Notes: generated from the letters alone by a model not told the origin. A DNA stretch of 64,000 nt from Bradyrhizobium lablabi (GCF_018131005.1 NZ_JAFCJK010000002.1:248001-312000), one strand, 5' to 3'; positions 43,561 to 52,683 are shown, counted from the stretch's first letter. A program made the numbers and translations.

Positions 43561-45969
43561 ATGCCAACTTTTTCCCAAAGTCTGGAACAATCCCTGCATC
43601 GCGCGCTGGCGATCGCCAACGAGCGTCATCATCAATACGCGACACTCGAACACCTTCTGTTGTCGCTGATCGATGATTCGGATGCGGCGGCTGTGATGCG
43701 GGCCTGCAGCGTCGATCTCGACAAGCTGCGGACGAGCCTCGTCAATTATCTCGAGACCGAATTTGAAAACCTGGTGACTGACGGCGCCGATGACGCGAAG
43801 CCGACGGCCGGGTTCCAGCGCGTGATCCAGCGCGCGGTGATTCATGTGCAGTCGTCCGGTCGCGAGGAAGTGACCGGCGCCAACGTGCTGATCGCGATCT
43901 TCGCTGAGCGCGAGAGCCATGCCGCGTATTTCCTGCAGGAGCAGGACATGACGCGCTACGACGCCGTCAACTACATCAGCCACGGCATCGCCAAGCGGCC
44001 GGGCGTCTCCGAGGCGCGGCCGGTGCGCGGTGTCGACGAGGAGACCGAGACCAAGGGCAACGAAGACGCAAAGAAGAAGGGCGAGGCGCTCGAGACTTAT
44101 TGCGTCAACCTCAACAAGAAGGCCCGTGAGGGCAAGATCGATCCGGTGATCGGCCGTGGTGCCGAGATCAACCGCGCGATCCAGGTGCTGTGCCGCCGGC
44201 AGAAGAACAACCCGCTGTTCGTTGGCGAGGCTGGCGTCGGCAAGACCGCGATCGCGGAGGGCCTCGCCAAGCGCATCGTCGACAGCGACGTGCCGGAGGT
44301 GCTGGCGGCCGCGACGGTGTTCTCGCTGGACATGGGCACGCTGCTCGCGGGCACCCGCTACCGCGGTGACTTCGAAGAGCGCCTCAAGCAGGTGCTGAAG
44401 GAGCTGGAGGCGCATCCGAACGCCATCCTGTTCATCGACGAAATTCACACCGTGATCGGGGCAGGCGCGACCTCCGGCGGCGCGATGGACGCCTCCAACC
44501 TGCTCAAGCCCGCGCTGGCGTCCGGCACGATCCGCTGCATGGGCTCGACCACCTACAAGGAGTATCGCCAGCACTTCGAGAAGGACCGCGCGCTGGTGCG
44601 GCGGTTCCAGAAGATCGATGTCAACGAGCCGTCGGTGGAAGACGCAATTGCGATCCTGAAGGGACTCAAGCCGTACTTCGAGGACTACCATCGGCTGAAA
44701 TACACCAACGAGGCGATCGAAGCCGCCGTGCAGCTTTCCTCGCGCTATATCCACGACCGCAAGCTGCCCGACAAGGCGATCGACGTGATCGACGAGTCCG
44801 GCGCGGCCCAGATGCTGGTCGCCGAGAACAAGCGCAAGAAGACGATCGGCATCAAGGAGATCGAATCCACGATCGCGACCATGGCGCGGATCCCGCCCAA
44901 GAGCGTGTCGAAGGACGACGCCGAGGTGCTGAAGCATCTCGAGCAGACCTTGAAGCGCGTGGTGTTCGGTCAGGACAAGGCTATCGAGTCGCTGTCGGCC
45001 TCGATCAAGCTCGCTCGGGCGGGCTTGCGCGAGCCGGAGAAGCCGATCGGCTGCTATCTGTTCTCTGGTCCGACCGGCGTCGGCAAGACCGAAGTGGCCA
45101 AGCAGCTCGCGGCGTCGCTCGGCGTCGAGTTGTTGCGCTTCGACATGTCCGAATACATGGAGCGGCACACCGTGTCGCGCCTGATCGGCGCGCCACCCGG
45201 CTATGTCGGCTTCGATCAGGGCGGCCTGCTTACCGACGGCGTCGACCAGCATCCGCATTGCGTGGTGCTGCTCGACGAAATCGAGAAGGCGCATCCCGAT
45301 CTCTACAACGTGCTGCTGCAGATCATGGATCATGGTCGGCTGACGGACCATAACGGCAAGCAGGTCAATTTCCGCAACGTGATCCTGATCATGACCACGA
45401 ATGCGGGCGCCGCAGATCTCGCGCGCCAGGCCTTCGGCTTCACGCGCAGCAAGCGGGAAGGCGACGACCACGAGGCGATCAATCGGCAGTTCGCGCCGGA
45501 ATTCCGCAACCGGCTGGATGCGATCGTCTCGTTCGCGCATCTCAATGCCGACGTGATCGGCATGGTGGTCGAGAAGTTCGTCCTGCAGCTCGAGGCGCAG
45601 CTCGCCGATCGCGACGTCACTATCGAATTGTCCGAGCCAGCCAAGGCCTGGGTGATCGAGCATGGCTATGACGAGCAGATGGGCGCGCGTCCGATGGCAC
45701 GCATCATCCAGGAGCACATCAAGAAGCCGCTGGCGGATGAGGTGCTGTTCGGCCAGCTCAAGGGCGGCGGCCATGTGCGCGTCGTTCTGGTCAAGGACGA
45801 GGCTGACAAGGACAAGATCGGCTTCGAGTTCGTCGAGGGACCGGTCACGCCGAAGCCCGAAAAGCTTCCCGGCGGCGCCCGCAAGCGCAAGCCGCCGAAG
45901 TCGGGTGGCGGCTCCAACGGCGGCGGCTCCAAGGGCCCCGCGTCGCGCGGGCCGCTGGTCAAGGCCTGA
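43561..45969 (+). CDS. clpA: ATP-dependent Clp protease ATP-binding subunit ClpA
   Basis: 802 residues. The N domain (about 1-145) binds ClpS. D1 AAA+ has GEAGVGKT (Walker A) and LFIDEIHT (Walker B), D2 has GPTGVGKTE and VVLLDEIEKAHP, and the sensor region carries FRNRLDAIV. ClpA unfolds substrates for the ClpP peptidase. GAGGAAGCG precedes the ATG. The C terminus is unusual: about 35 residues rich in Gly, Lys, Ser and Pro follow the last domain, where E. coli ClpA ends soon after the D2 region. Confidence 0.97.
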   Translation: MPTFSQSLEQSLHRALAIANERHHQYATLEHLLLSLIDDSDAAAVMRACSVDLDKLRTSLVNYLETEFENLVTDGADDAKPTAGFQRVIQRAVIHVQSSGREEVTGANVLIAIFAERESHAAYFLQEQDMTRYDAVNYISHGIAKRPGVSEARPVRGVDEETETKGNEDAKKKGEALETYCVNLNKKAREGKIDPVIGRGAEINRAIQVLCRRQKNNPLFVGEAGVGKTAIAEGLAKRIVDSDVPEVLAAATVFSLDMGTLLAGTRYRGDFEERLKQVLKELEAHPNAILFIDEIHTVIGAGATSGGAMDASNLLKPALASGTIRCMGSTTYKEYRQHFEKDRALVRRFQKIDVNEPSVEDAIAILKGLKPYFEDYHRLKYTNEAIEAAVQLSSRYIHDRKLPDKAIDVIDESGAAQMLVAENKRKKTIGIKEIESTIATMARIPPKSVSKDDAEVLKHLEQTLKRVVFGQDKAIESLSASIKLARAGLREPEKPIGCYLFSGPTGVGKTEVAKQLAASLGVELLRFDMSEYMERHTVSRLIGAPPGYVGFDQGGLLTDGVDQHPHCVVLLDEIEKAHPDLYNVLLQIMDHGRLTDHNGKQVNFRNVILIMTTNAGAADLARQAFGFTRSKREGDDHEAINRQFAPEFRNRLDAIVSFAHLNADVIGMVVEKFVLQLEAQLADRDVTIELSEPAKAWVIEHGYDEQMGARPMARIIQEHIKKPLADEVLFGQLKGGGHVRVVLVKDEADKDKIGFEFVEGPVTPKPEKLPGGARKRKPPKSGGGSNGGGSKGPASRGPLVKA

Positions 45970-45994
45970 GGCGCCGACAGATAGCGAAATTGAA

Positions 45995-46021
45995 AAGGCC
46001 GGCTGATGAGCCGGCCTTTTT
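45995..46021. terminator. Bidirectional terminator between clpA and the PilZ gene
   Basis: AAGGCCGGCT (45995-46004) pairs with AGCCGGCCTT (46009-46018) over a GATG loop, with A-run to the left and T-run to the right. Confidence 0.88.
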
Positions 46022-46038
46022 GCTTGGGCGAGAAGGTG

Positions 46039-46392
46039 TCAGCCCTCGCCGATCAGTTCCTTGATGCGACGCTGGAGCTGCCGCTTTTTAATCTCGCTGC
46101 GGCGCAGGCGCTCATCGAGATCGCTGACCGGCGCGTCCGATGTCATGATCCGGAAGGCAAGCCCGACCTTGTTGGCCTGCCGCCAGATCAGCCGCACCAG
46201 GAACGAGCGGCCCTTGCGCGCAACGGCGAGGGTCATCTGCTCCGGCAGCTTCGCGGTGGAATCGATTTCGACGCAGGCGCCGTGGTCGCTGATGTTGCGG
46301 ACGACGCAATCCATCGTCGAGCCGCGCTCGTTGATCTCGGCGACCCCGCCATAGAGCACCTTGTCGCGCACGTCATGGCGCCGGTCCTGCAT
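46039..46392 (-). CDS. PilZ-domain protein
   Basis: 117 residues. RRHDVR near the N terminus is the c-di-GMP-binding Arg motif (RxxxR, present here as R4 to R9 in a variant spacing) and NISDHGACVEI is the second PilZ motif (D/NxSxxG). The last third is a charged helix, DERLRRSEIKKRQLQRR. A single-domain PilZ protein binds c-di-GMP and modulates a partner. The PAS-GGDEF-EAL protein (5220) and PleD (58083) in this window are possible sources of the ligand. Confidence 0.85.
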   Translation of the reverse strand: MQDRRHDVRDKVLYGGVAEINERGSTMDCVVRNISDHGACVEIDSTAKLPEQMTLAVARKGRSFLVRLIWRQANKVGLAFRIMTSDAPVSDLDERLRRSEIKKRQLQRRIKELIGEG

Positions 46393-46535
46393 CTCGAAAA
46401 TCCTCCAAATGAACGGCCGGACTGTATCGGGATGTGACGCGATGAGAAGATCGCCGGTGGAACCGGTTGGCGTTAACCTAAACCAATCCCGGCCATCACG
46501 ACCGGGATTCCCGCCTAGTTTTCGCGTTGCAAAAG

Positions 46536-47471
46536 CTACGCCACGCGCTCCCGGAGGCCCTTGGCGATTTCCTTCTGCGCGTCGAACTCACGGCGCAGGC
46601 GCGCGAGCTCCTCGGTACCAAGCGCATCCGCATTGCTGTAGTCGCGCTTCCAGGAATGGTCGTCACTCCAGCGCAGCGGCGACTGCACAGTGGTCTGCGG
46701 ACCCGGTGCCTGCTCCAGCACCCGCAGCGCAAGCTCCAGCGTGAACGCCTGCGAGGCTACATCATGCGGCTTTCCGGCGGAATTGCCGAGCGGGAAGTCG
46801 GAGAACAGGAAGCGCGGCACCGCCGCGTGCTCGACGATATCCTTCGCGCAACCCATCACGACCGTGGAGACGCCATTCTCTTCCAGATGCCGGGCGACCA
46901 GGCTGACGGTCTGGTGACACACCGGGCAACTCGGCACCAGCACCGCGGCCTCGACGCCATCGGCGCGGCAGCGCCGCAGGATCTTGGGCGCGTCGGTCTC
47001 GATGGTGACGCGATGGCTGCGATTGGTCGGCGCGCCGAAGAACCGCGGTGCGACGCTGCCGATCCGGCCCGTCTCGGCGAGGCGCCGGAGTTGCGCCAGC
47101 GGAAACCAGGTTCCGCTGTCCTCGGCCGAGGTGTGCACGCGGTCATAGGCGATATGGGAAATCCGCAGGTCCTGCTGCTTCGCGGTATCGCCGTCATAGA
47201 CCGTGTAGAATTTTGCGCCGCCATTGTACTTAGCGCCGGGGCCCTGGTCGCCCTTGGCCGGATCGAACGGTGCCGCCGTCGTAACGATCGCGACACGCGA
47301 CTGGTCGAGCGGCTTCTGCAACGGCTGGAACGGCGCCGAGGTGTAGTGCGCCCAGCGATAGGGCGTGGTGTAGCCGATTGCCGCATAATACTCGCGGGTG
47401 CGCATCATGTAGCCGATCGGCACATCGTCGTCGGGCGCAAAGCCTGGCTGATCGTCGGAAAGTGCGGCCAT
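46536..47471 (-). CDS. Glycine/sarcosine/betaine reductase component B-like protein, Cys variant
   Basis: 311 residues from the ATG at 47471, after GGGAGC. The chain carries the GrdB-like block ISHIAYDRVHTSAEDSGTWF and the redox motif VPSCPVCHQT (Cys182, Cys185). In the anaerobic selenoenzymes the first position is selenocysteine; here both are Cys and no UGA is needed. In Rhizobiales such proteins stand alone and their function is unknown. The neighbours (PilZ, lytic transglycosylase) do not suggest glycine reduction. Confidence 0.82.
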   Translation of the reverse strand: MAALSDDQPGFAPDDDVPIGYMMRTREYYAAIGYTTPYRWAHYTSAPFQPLQKPLDQSRVAIVTTAAPFDPAKGDQGPGAKYNGGAKFYTVYDGDTAKQQDLRISHIAYDRVHTSAEDSGTWFPLAQLRRLAETGRIGSVAPRFFGAPTNRSHRVTIETDAPKILRRCRADGVEAAVLVPSCPVCHQTVSLVARHLEENGVSTVVMGCAKDIVEHAAVPRFLFSDFPLGNSAGKPHDVASQAFTLELALRVLEQAPGPQTTVQSPLRWSDDHSWKRDYSNADALGTEELARLRREFDAQKEIAKGLRERVA

Positions 47472-47561
47472 TTTGCGCTCCCATTTGCGCACCATTGTTA
47501 GTGTAATAGCTAGACGAGGGGTTTTGGGTGTCAAGCGCGGCGGCGCGGAGACAGAACTGCG

Positions 47562-48518
47562 ATGCGAACGGGCCTCTGCGCCGGAACGTGGATGCTTGCG
47601 ATGCTGGTTATTCCGGCGCACGCGGAAGACGCGGCGCCAGCCATGACCGGCGTCGCGCGGCCGAGCGTCGAGGAGCTCGCGATTCCCCAGCAGAAGCCGG
47701 CCGATGATGGCCGCGAGAGCGATACCCGAGAGGCGATGTGCCTGATGATCGAGTCCGCGGCTCGCGCGAACGACCTGCCGCTCGAATTCTTCGCCCGCGT
47801 GATCTGGCAGGAAAGCCGTTTCCAGGCGGATGCGGTCGGGCCGATGACCCGCAACGGCCAGCGCGCGCAGGGGATTGCGCAGTTCATGCCGGGCACCGCG
47901 AGTGAGCGAGGGCTCCTCGACCCTTTCAATCCGGTGCAGGCACTGCCGAAATCGGCCGAATTCCTGAGCGAGCTGCGCAACCAATTCGGCAATCTTGGGC
48001 TGGCGGCGGCCGCCTACAATGCCGGTCCGCGTCGGGTCCAGGAATGGCTTGCCGGGACCGGCTACATGCCGCAGGAGACCCGCAACTACGTGTTCGCGAT
48101 CACCGGCTCCAGCGTCGATGACTGGGCGGCCGCAAGCCGCAACGGCAAGATGCCGGCGCGTGCGCCAACCTCGAGCTGCCGTGAGCTGATGGCGCTGTTG
48201 AAGCGCGCGCCCAATCCGTTTGTCGCCGAGCTCGAGCAGCACATCACGCTCTCGGCGGCGAAACTCTGGGGCGTGCAGCTCGCCGCCGGCTTCAACCGCG
48301 ACAAGGCGCTAGCGATGTATGCCCGCGCCATGAAGCGGCTGTCTGCCGTGATCGGCGACCAGGATCCAAGCCTGCTCTCTTCCCGGCTGCGCACCCGCGG
48401 CAGCGCCACCTTCTACCAGGTCCGCATCGGCGCCGACACGCGCCCCGAGGCGGATGGTCTGTGCAATCGCATCCGCAAGGCGGGCGGCGCGTGCTTCGTG
48501 CTGAAGAACAGGGTGTGA
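47562..48518 (+). CDS. Lytic transglycosylase with SPOR-like C-terminal domain
   Basis: 318 residues. A signal peptide (CAGTWMLAMLVIPAHAE) exports the enzyme. The SLT domain (about 55-165) has catalytic Glu84 in IWQESRF, then GIAQFMPGTASERG and AAYNAGPRRVQEWL, the standard Slt signatures. It cleaves the MurNAc-GlcNAc bond forming 1,6-anhydro ends. The C-terminal 70 residues (FYQVRIGADTRPEADGLCNR) look like a SPOR-type glycan-binding module. GGAG lies shortly before the ATG. Confidence 0.9.
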   Translation: MRTGLCAGTWMLAMLVIPAHAEDAAPAMTGVARPSVEELAIPQQKPADDGRESDTREAMCLMIESAARANDLPLEFFARVIWQESRFQADAVGPMTRNGQRAQGIAQFMPGTASERGLLDPFNPVQALPKSAEFLSELRNQFGNLGLAAAAYNAGPRRVQEWLAGTGYMPQETRNYVFAITGSSVDDWAAASRNGKMPARAPTSSCRELMALLKRAPNPFVAELEQHITLSAAKLWGVQLAAGFNRDKALAMYARAMKRLSAVIGDQDPSLLSSRLRTRGSATFYQVRIGADTRPEADGLCNRIRKAGGACFVLKNRV

Positions 48519-48530
48519 CCACATCATCCG

Positions 48531-48684
48531 CGTCGTTGCGAGGAGCTCGCGGCAAGATTGCAAAGCAATTTTGCGCTGAAGCGACGAGGCAATCCATCGA
48601 TCCGCATGTGCAAAAGCATGGATTGCTTCCGCCTTCCAAGGCTACGGCGGACACGTCGCTTCGCTTCCAATGACGGCGGGGCAT
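48531..48684. repeat. Dispersed extragenic repeat
   Basis: GCAATCCAT (48589-48597) and ATGGATTGC (48618-48626) are exact inverted arms around a 20-base loop, within a longer mosaic ending ...CGCTTCCAATGACGG. From memory this family is spread through Bradyrhizobium genomes, usually between genes. A diverged partial copy follows eipB at about 55206-55287. It overlaps the annotated azlC start. Confidence 0.72.
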
Positions 48685-49515
48685 TGCCACGACATAGCCG
48701 CCCTGTGCGCCGCCTCGCTTGACCGCGCGTTCCGGCAGCCCTATTCCGCCACCGTCCAAACCCACTCCGACACCCCCGTGGCGCTTCCTCCGCTCGATTC
48801 CCCGCAATGGCAGACGTCGTTCCGCGCCTTCCTGTGGGGGGCACGATCGGTCGGCTCGACGGTGCTGACGCTGGTGCTGTTCGCGACCTATCTCGGCATC
48901 GGGGCGCTGGCGCATGATTCCGGCTTCTCGCTCGGCTGGACGCTCGCCAGCACCGCGTTCGTCTGGGCGGGGCCAGCGCAGATCATCGTGATCACGACGC
49001 TCGGCTCCGGTGCGACCATCGTGCAATCGGCGATCGCGGTCACAGTCAGCGCTGTCAGGCTGTTTCCCATGGTCGTTTCCGTTCTGCCGATGATGCGCAC
49101 GGACGAGACCAAGCGGCGGCATCTCATTCTGGTCGCGCATCTCACCGCGGTGACGCTGTGGGTCGAATGCTTCCGCTTTCTGCCGCAGGTGCCGCGCAAC
49201 CGGCGGATCGCCTTCATCCACGGCCTCGGCTGCGGGCTGGTCTGCGTCTGCCTGATCGCGAATACGATCGGATATGCGCTCGCAGCCAATCTCTCGCAGC
49301 TCCTGGGAGCGGGAATCCTGATGCTGACGCCGCTGGCCTTCCTGTTCTCGACCGCGCGCAACTGCCGGGAACTCGCCGACGTCATCGCGCTGGTGCTCGG
49401 GCTCCTGCTGTTTCCGGTGGCCGCGCTCCTGAACAGCGGTGTCGATATTCTGGTCAGCGGTATCGCGGCTGGCACCATCGCCTATGGTGTCCACCGGGCG
49501 AGGGCCGTGGCATGA
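48670..49515 (+). CDS. Branched-chain amino acid exporter subunit AzlC family
   Basis: Up to 281 residues. Helices follow from FRAFLWGARSVGSTVLTLVL to IAAGTIAYGVHRA, about seven in all, and TAFVWAGPAQIIVITTLGSG is the AzlC signature. The ATG at 48670 lies inside a dispersed repeat and has no ribosome binding site, so the real start may be downstream, for example GTG 48778 (family length about 245). It overlaps azlD by four bases (ATGA). Confidence 0.87.
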   Translation: MTAGHCHDIAALCAASLDRAFRQPYSATVQTHSDTPVALPPLDSPQWQTSFRAFLWGARSVGSTVLTLVLFATYLGIGALAHDSGFSLGWTLASTAFVWAGPAQIIVITTLGSGATIVQSAIAVTVSAVRLFPMVVSVLPMMRTDETKRRHLILVAHLTAVTLWVECFRFLPQVPRNRRIAFIHGLGCGLVCVCLIANTIGYALAANLSQLLGAGILMLTPLAFLFSTARNCRELADVIALVLGLLLFPVAALLNSGVDILVSGIAAGTIAYGVHRARAVA

Positions 49516-49856
49516 GCAGCTTCATCGGCGACTGGCACGCGCTCGCGGTTCTGTTCGTCGCCGGCGTTATCCCCAACCAGATATGGCGGATGCTCGGCCT
49601 GTGGTTCGGCGGCGGGATCGACGAGGGTTCGGAGCTGCTGGTCTGGGTGAGGGCGGTCGCGACCGCGATCCTCGCCGGCGTCATCGCGCAGATCGTGGTG
49701 CAGCCGCCGGGTGCGCTCGCGAGCGTGCCGGACTGGCTGCGCTATGGCGCCGTGGTGGCGGGCTTTGCGGTGTTCATGCTGTCGCGGAAGTCCATCTTTG
49801 CCGGCGTGATCGCGGGCGAAATCGTCATACTCGCGGGCAAATACTGGATCGGCTGA
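49512..49856 (+). CDS. Branched-chain amino acid transport subunit AzlD family
   Basis: 114 residues with about four helices: ALAVLFVAGVIPNQIWRMLG, AVATAILAGVIAQIVVQPP, WLRYGAVVAGFAVFMLS and IFAGVIAGEIVILAG. It is the small partner of AzlC in a two-component exporter. The start codon overlaps the azlC stop (ATGA), and translational coupling is typical of the pair. Confidence 0.88.
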   Translation: MSSFIGDWHALAVLFVAGVIPNQIWRMLGLWFGGGIDEGSELLVWVRAVATAILAGVIAQIVVQPPGALASVPDWLRYGAVVAGFAVFMLSRKSIFAGVIAGEIVILAGKYWIG

Positions 49857-49919
49857 TTGCAGCGACCGCGCGATCGGGTAGTGTTGCCGTTCAGACATCT
49901 GATATCGGCGGACTGACAC

Positions 49920-50411
49920 ATGGTACGCGAAAGTGAACTCCGCGAGGGCGAGGTCGCCGTCGACATGCCCTCGGCGCGCGACGCTGGCCTCGTCTTCATC
50001 GGCCGGATCCGCACGCCCTGGACCTCGCGGCTGGCTACGCCGCGGCAGGGACGGCATGATGGGCCGGTGTGCCGGCTCGAGATCTTCGAGCCCTGGGTCG
50101 CCGCGATCAAGGGCGTCGATTTCTACAGCACTCTCGAGGTGATCTACTGGTTGCACCAGTCGCGCCGCGACATCGTGCTGCAAAGCCCGAAGAACAACGG
50201 CAACACCCGCGGCACTTTCTCGCTGCGCTCGCCGGTGCGCCCCAATCCGATCGGGACTTCGACCGTCAAGCTGGTCGGTGTCGAGGGCAACGTCATTCTC
50301 GTGCGCGGCCTCGACTGCCTCGACGAGACGCCGCTGCTCGACGTCAAGCCCGACCGCTGCGAATTCACACCGCTGGCCCCGCCGCAGCCGGGCGATTTCG
50401 AGACGGAGTGA
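49920..50411 (+). CDS. trmO: tRNA (t6A37)-N6-methyltransferase TrmO family
   Basis: 163 residues of the TsaA/TrmO beta-barrel family: LVFIGRIRTPW, IEFEPWVAAIKGV-like strand (LEIFEPWVAAIKGVD), YWLHQSRRDIVLQSP and FSLRSPVRPNPIGTSTVKL, the family signature region. It transfers a methyl group from SAM to t6A37 of tRNA-Thr. The N-terminal 20 residues are an extension. The neighbours are unrelated. Confidence 0.88.
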   Translation: MVRESELREGEVAVDMPSARDAGLVFIGRIRTPWTSRLATPRQGRHDGPVCRLEIFEPWVAAIKGVDFYSTLEVIYWLHQSRRDIVLQSPKNNGNTRGTFSLRSPVRPNPIGTSTVKLVGVEGNVILVRGLDCLDETPLLDVKPDRCEFTPLAPPQPGDFETE

Positions 50412-50500
50412 GACTCGTGGCCCGGATTGCGTTGCGCTCTATCCAGCTACGTTGTGTTCCATTGTAGCGTCGGAATTTAGCAGGCGAACAGGTTCGTTCC

Positions 50501-50923
50501 TTGGCTATAAATGAAGTAAACCCAACCCTGCTGCGATTTGTATTGCAGCGATCCCATCCGGACACCGGTGTCGAGGACGGCGTCTTCAGCGCCGCGTATG
50601 AGCTTCGCGATCGAACTCAAGTGTCGGTCCAGGAGCGCGAACAGCTGGAAAATCTCCTGTCATGGTTCCGGAAAAATCTGGCAATACCCGAACGTTTCAA
50701 CCGCACAAAGTCGAAGGGTTACTATCGCAGGAAAACAGCCGGTGTGTCGTGGCTCAAGCCCACGGCAACCGAGCACATTGAGAAGATGCGTGCGTTGGCC
50801 TCCGTGTTAGAGAACAACGGATACGGCGTTACTCAGATAACGACGGACAGACCGGGCTACATTATCTTCGAGGACCTCCATCAAGTGATCGCGGAACCGT
50901 TTCGCGAAAACAAGCCGCGTTGA
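50501..50923 (+). CDS. Conserved hypothetical protein
   Basis: 140 residues, all soluble and helical-looking: VFSAAYELRDRTQVSVQERE, LLSWFRKNLAIPERFNR and YGVTQITTDRPGYIIFED. The frame opens with a TTG at 50501 and a stop lies 36 bases upstream, so the start must be this TTG. The ribosome site is weak. It is conserved in Rhizobiales from memory, without known function. Its AT content is higher than its neighbours, suggesting possible transfer. Confidence 0.7.
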   Translation: MAINEVNPTLLRFVLQRSHPDTGVEDGVFSAAYELRDRTQVSVQEREQLENLLSWFRKNLAIPERFNRTKSKGYYRRKTAGVSWLKPTATEHIEKMRALASVLENNGYGVTQITTDRPGYIIFEDLHQVIAEPFRENKPR

Positions 50924-50940
50924 AGTGTGGTCGGCGCGGC

Positions 50941-51363
50941 CTATTTCAAGGCCGCGATCAACTTGGTCGCATTGTCTTCCAGCACCTTGACGTCTTCCTT
51001 GCGGCTGGCGGGCGGCAAGAGCGCGACGCCGTCGAAGCGCGGCATCACGTGCATGTGCAGGTGGAACACGACCTGGCCGCCGGCGGGCTCGTTGAACTGC
51101 TGCACGGTGATCCCATCGGCGTCGAACGCTTTCATCGCGGCACCCGCGATCCTGTGCGCGGCGCGGGCGACATGGGCGTAGTCATCCGGCTTGATGTCGA
51201 GGATGTTGCGGGCAGCGGCCTTTGGAATGACCAGCGTATGCCCCTGCGAACGCGGCATGATGTCGAGGAAGGCGAGGACATGCTCGTTCTCGTAGACCTT
51301 GTGGCAGGGAAATTCGCCGCGCAAAATCTTAGCGAAGGGGTTTTGCTGGTCATAGGCAGGCAT
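50941..51363 (-). CDS. HIT family nucleotide-binding protein
   Basis: 140 residues. The triad HLHMHVMP gives His101, His103 and His105, the HIT signature; GHTLVIPKAAARNILDI is the preceding nucleotide-contacting region. Such proteins (Hint/HinT-like) hydrolyse AMP-linked compounds. It converges on the small protein before it, with 17 bases between stops. It is 47 bases downstream of the acyltransferase gene on the same strand. Confidence 0.94.
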   Translation of the reverse strand: MPAYDQQNPFAKILRGEFPCHKVYENEHVLAFLDIMPRSQGHTLVIPKAAARNILDIKPDDYAHVARAAHRIAGAAMKAFDADGITVQQFNEPAGGQVVFHLHMHVMPRFDGVALLPPASRKEDVKVLEDNATKLIAALK

Positions 51364-51410
51364 GTCGGCTCGGCTCCTCGGATCAAGTCCTGGAATGGGT
51401 AGCAGAAAGC

Positions 51411-52658
51411 TCAGGCTTCGTCGCCCGTCTTGCGGAACGGGCCGGCTTCGCTGAGTTCGCGGCCGACCTCGGCGACATAGGCGCGCTCGCGCTTGAGATA
51501 GTCGTCGATCGCTCGGCGCAACGCGGGATCGGCGATGAAATGCGCCGAATAAGTGGTCTGCGGCTGGTATCCGCGCGCGAGCTTGTGTTCGCCTTGCGCA
51601 CCCGCTTCCACCACCTTCAGCCCGCGCTGGATGGCGAAATCGATCGCCTGGTAGTAGCAGACCTCGAAATGCAGGAACGGGTGGTGTTCGATCGCGCCCC
51701 AGTTGCGGCCGAACAGCGTGTCCGAGCCGATAAAATTGATCGCGCCCGCGATCCAGCGCCCTTTGCGTCTGGCCATGACAAGCAGCACGTCACGGCTCAT
51801 GCTCTCGCCGATCAGCGAGAAGAATTTTCGTGTCAGATAAGGCCGGCCCCATTTGCGCGACCCGGTCTCCATGTAGAACTCGAAGAACGCATCCCATGCG
51901 TCTTCGGTGATGTCGCTGCCGGTGAGCCAATGGATTGTGATGCCGGCGGCGAGCGCTTCGCGGCGCTCGCGTTTGATCGCCTTGCGATGGCGCGAGTTCA
52001 GCGTGGCGAGGAAGTCGTCGAAGGTCTTGTAGCCCTCATTGTGCCAGTGGAACTGCTGGTCGGTCCGCTGCAGGAAGCCGTGCGCGCCGAGAAAATTTGC
52101 TTCCGCCTCGCGGGCGAAAGTCACGTGCACGGACGAGGCATCGGTGGCGTTGCAGAGCGCCCTGAGGCCGCGCGCCAGCGCTGAGCCGATCCGGCCGTGG
52201 TCGAGACCGTTGCGGATCAGCAGGCGCGGTCCGGTCGCGGGCGTGAAGGGAACGGAGACCTGCAGCTTCGGATAATAGCTGCCGCCGGCGCGGTGATAGG
52301 CCTCGGCCCAGCCGCGGTCGAACACATATTCGCCCTGTGAGTGGGACTTCAGGTAGCAGGGCACGACGCCGACAATTCTGTCGTCAATTTTTGCCACGAG
52401 ATGCCGCGCCCCCCAGCCGGTCCGTGGGCAGGCTGAGCCGGAAGCTTCCACGGCGGCGAGAAAGGCATGGGATACGAAGGGGTTATAGCTCGACCTTGAA
52501 GCCGTCGGGCAGTTGCTTGCGGGATCGGGTGAGGCCAGCGTGTCGAGCTGTTCCAGGCTCGCGGGATCTGATGCCGGATTGGCACACGAGTCCCACTCGG
52601 CGGCCGGAATGCCGCCGATATCAGAAACAGCTTCGAGGGTGATTTCGGATGACGCCAT
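51411..52658 (-). CDS. FemAB/GNAT-like acyltransferase (DUF482 family)
   Basis: 415 residues. The N-terminal part has SSYNPFVSHAFLAAVEASG, the family's start motif, and RHLVAKIDDRIVGVVPCYLK. The C-terminal part has HRKAIKRERREALAAGITIH, FYMETGSRKWGRPYLTRKFF and GRWIAGAINFIGSDTLFGRN. I place it in the peptidoglycan-biosynthesis/recognition group. Substrate unknown. It is upstream of the HIT gene, probably in the same transcript. Confidence 0.88.
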   Translation of the reverse strand: MASSEITLEAVSDIGGIPAAEWDSCANPASDPASLEQLDTLASPDPASNCPTASRSSYNPFVSHAFLAAVEASGSACPRTGWGARHLVAKIDDRIVGVVPCYLKSHSQGEYVFDRGWAEAYHRAGGSYYPKLQVSVPFTPATGPRLLIRNGLDHGRIGSALARGLRALCNATDASSVHVTFAREAEANFLGAHGFLQRTDQQFHWHNEGYKTFDDFLATLNSRHRKAIKRERREALAAGITIHWLTGSDITEDAWDAFFEFYMETGSRKWGRPYLTRKFFSLIGESMSRDVLLVMARRKGRWIAGAINFIGSDTLFGRNWGAIEHHPFLHFEVCYYQAIDFAIQRGLKVVEAGAQGEHKLARGYQPQTTYSAHFIADPALRRAIDDYLKRERAYVAEVGRELSEAGPFRKTGDEA

Positions 52659-52683
52659 CGAAAATTGAGACCGGTCCCAACTC

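Noticed and set aside
43426..45774. 782-codon open frame on the minus strand opposite clpA
   Set aside because: Its composition (His/Arg/Asp-rich without domain motifs) is that of an antisense shadow of a GC-rich gene, and it lies opposite an unambiguous ClpA.
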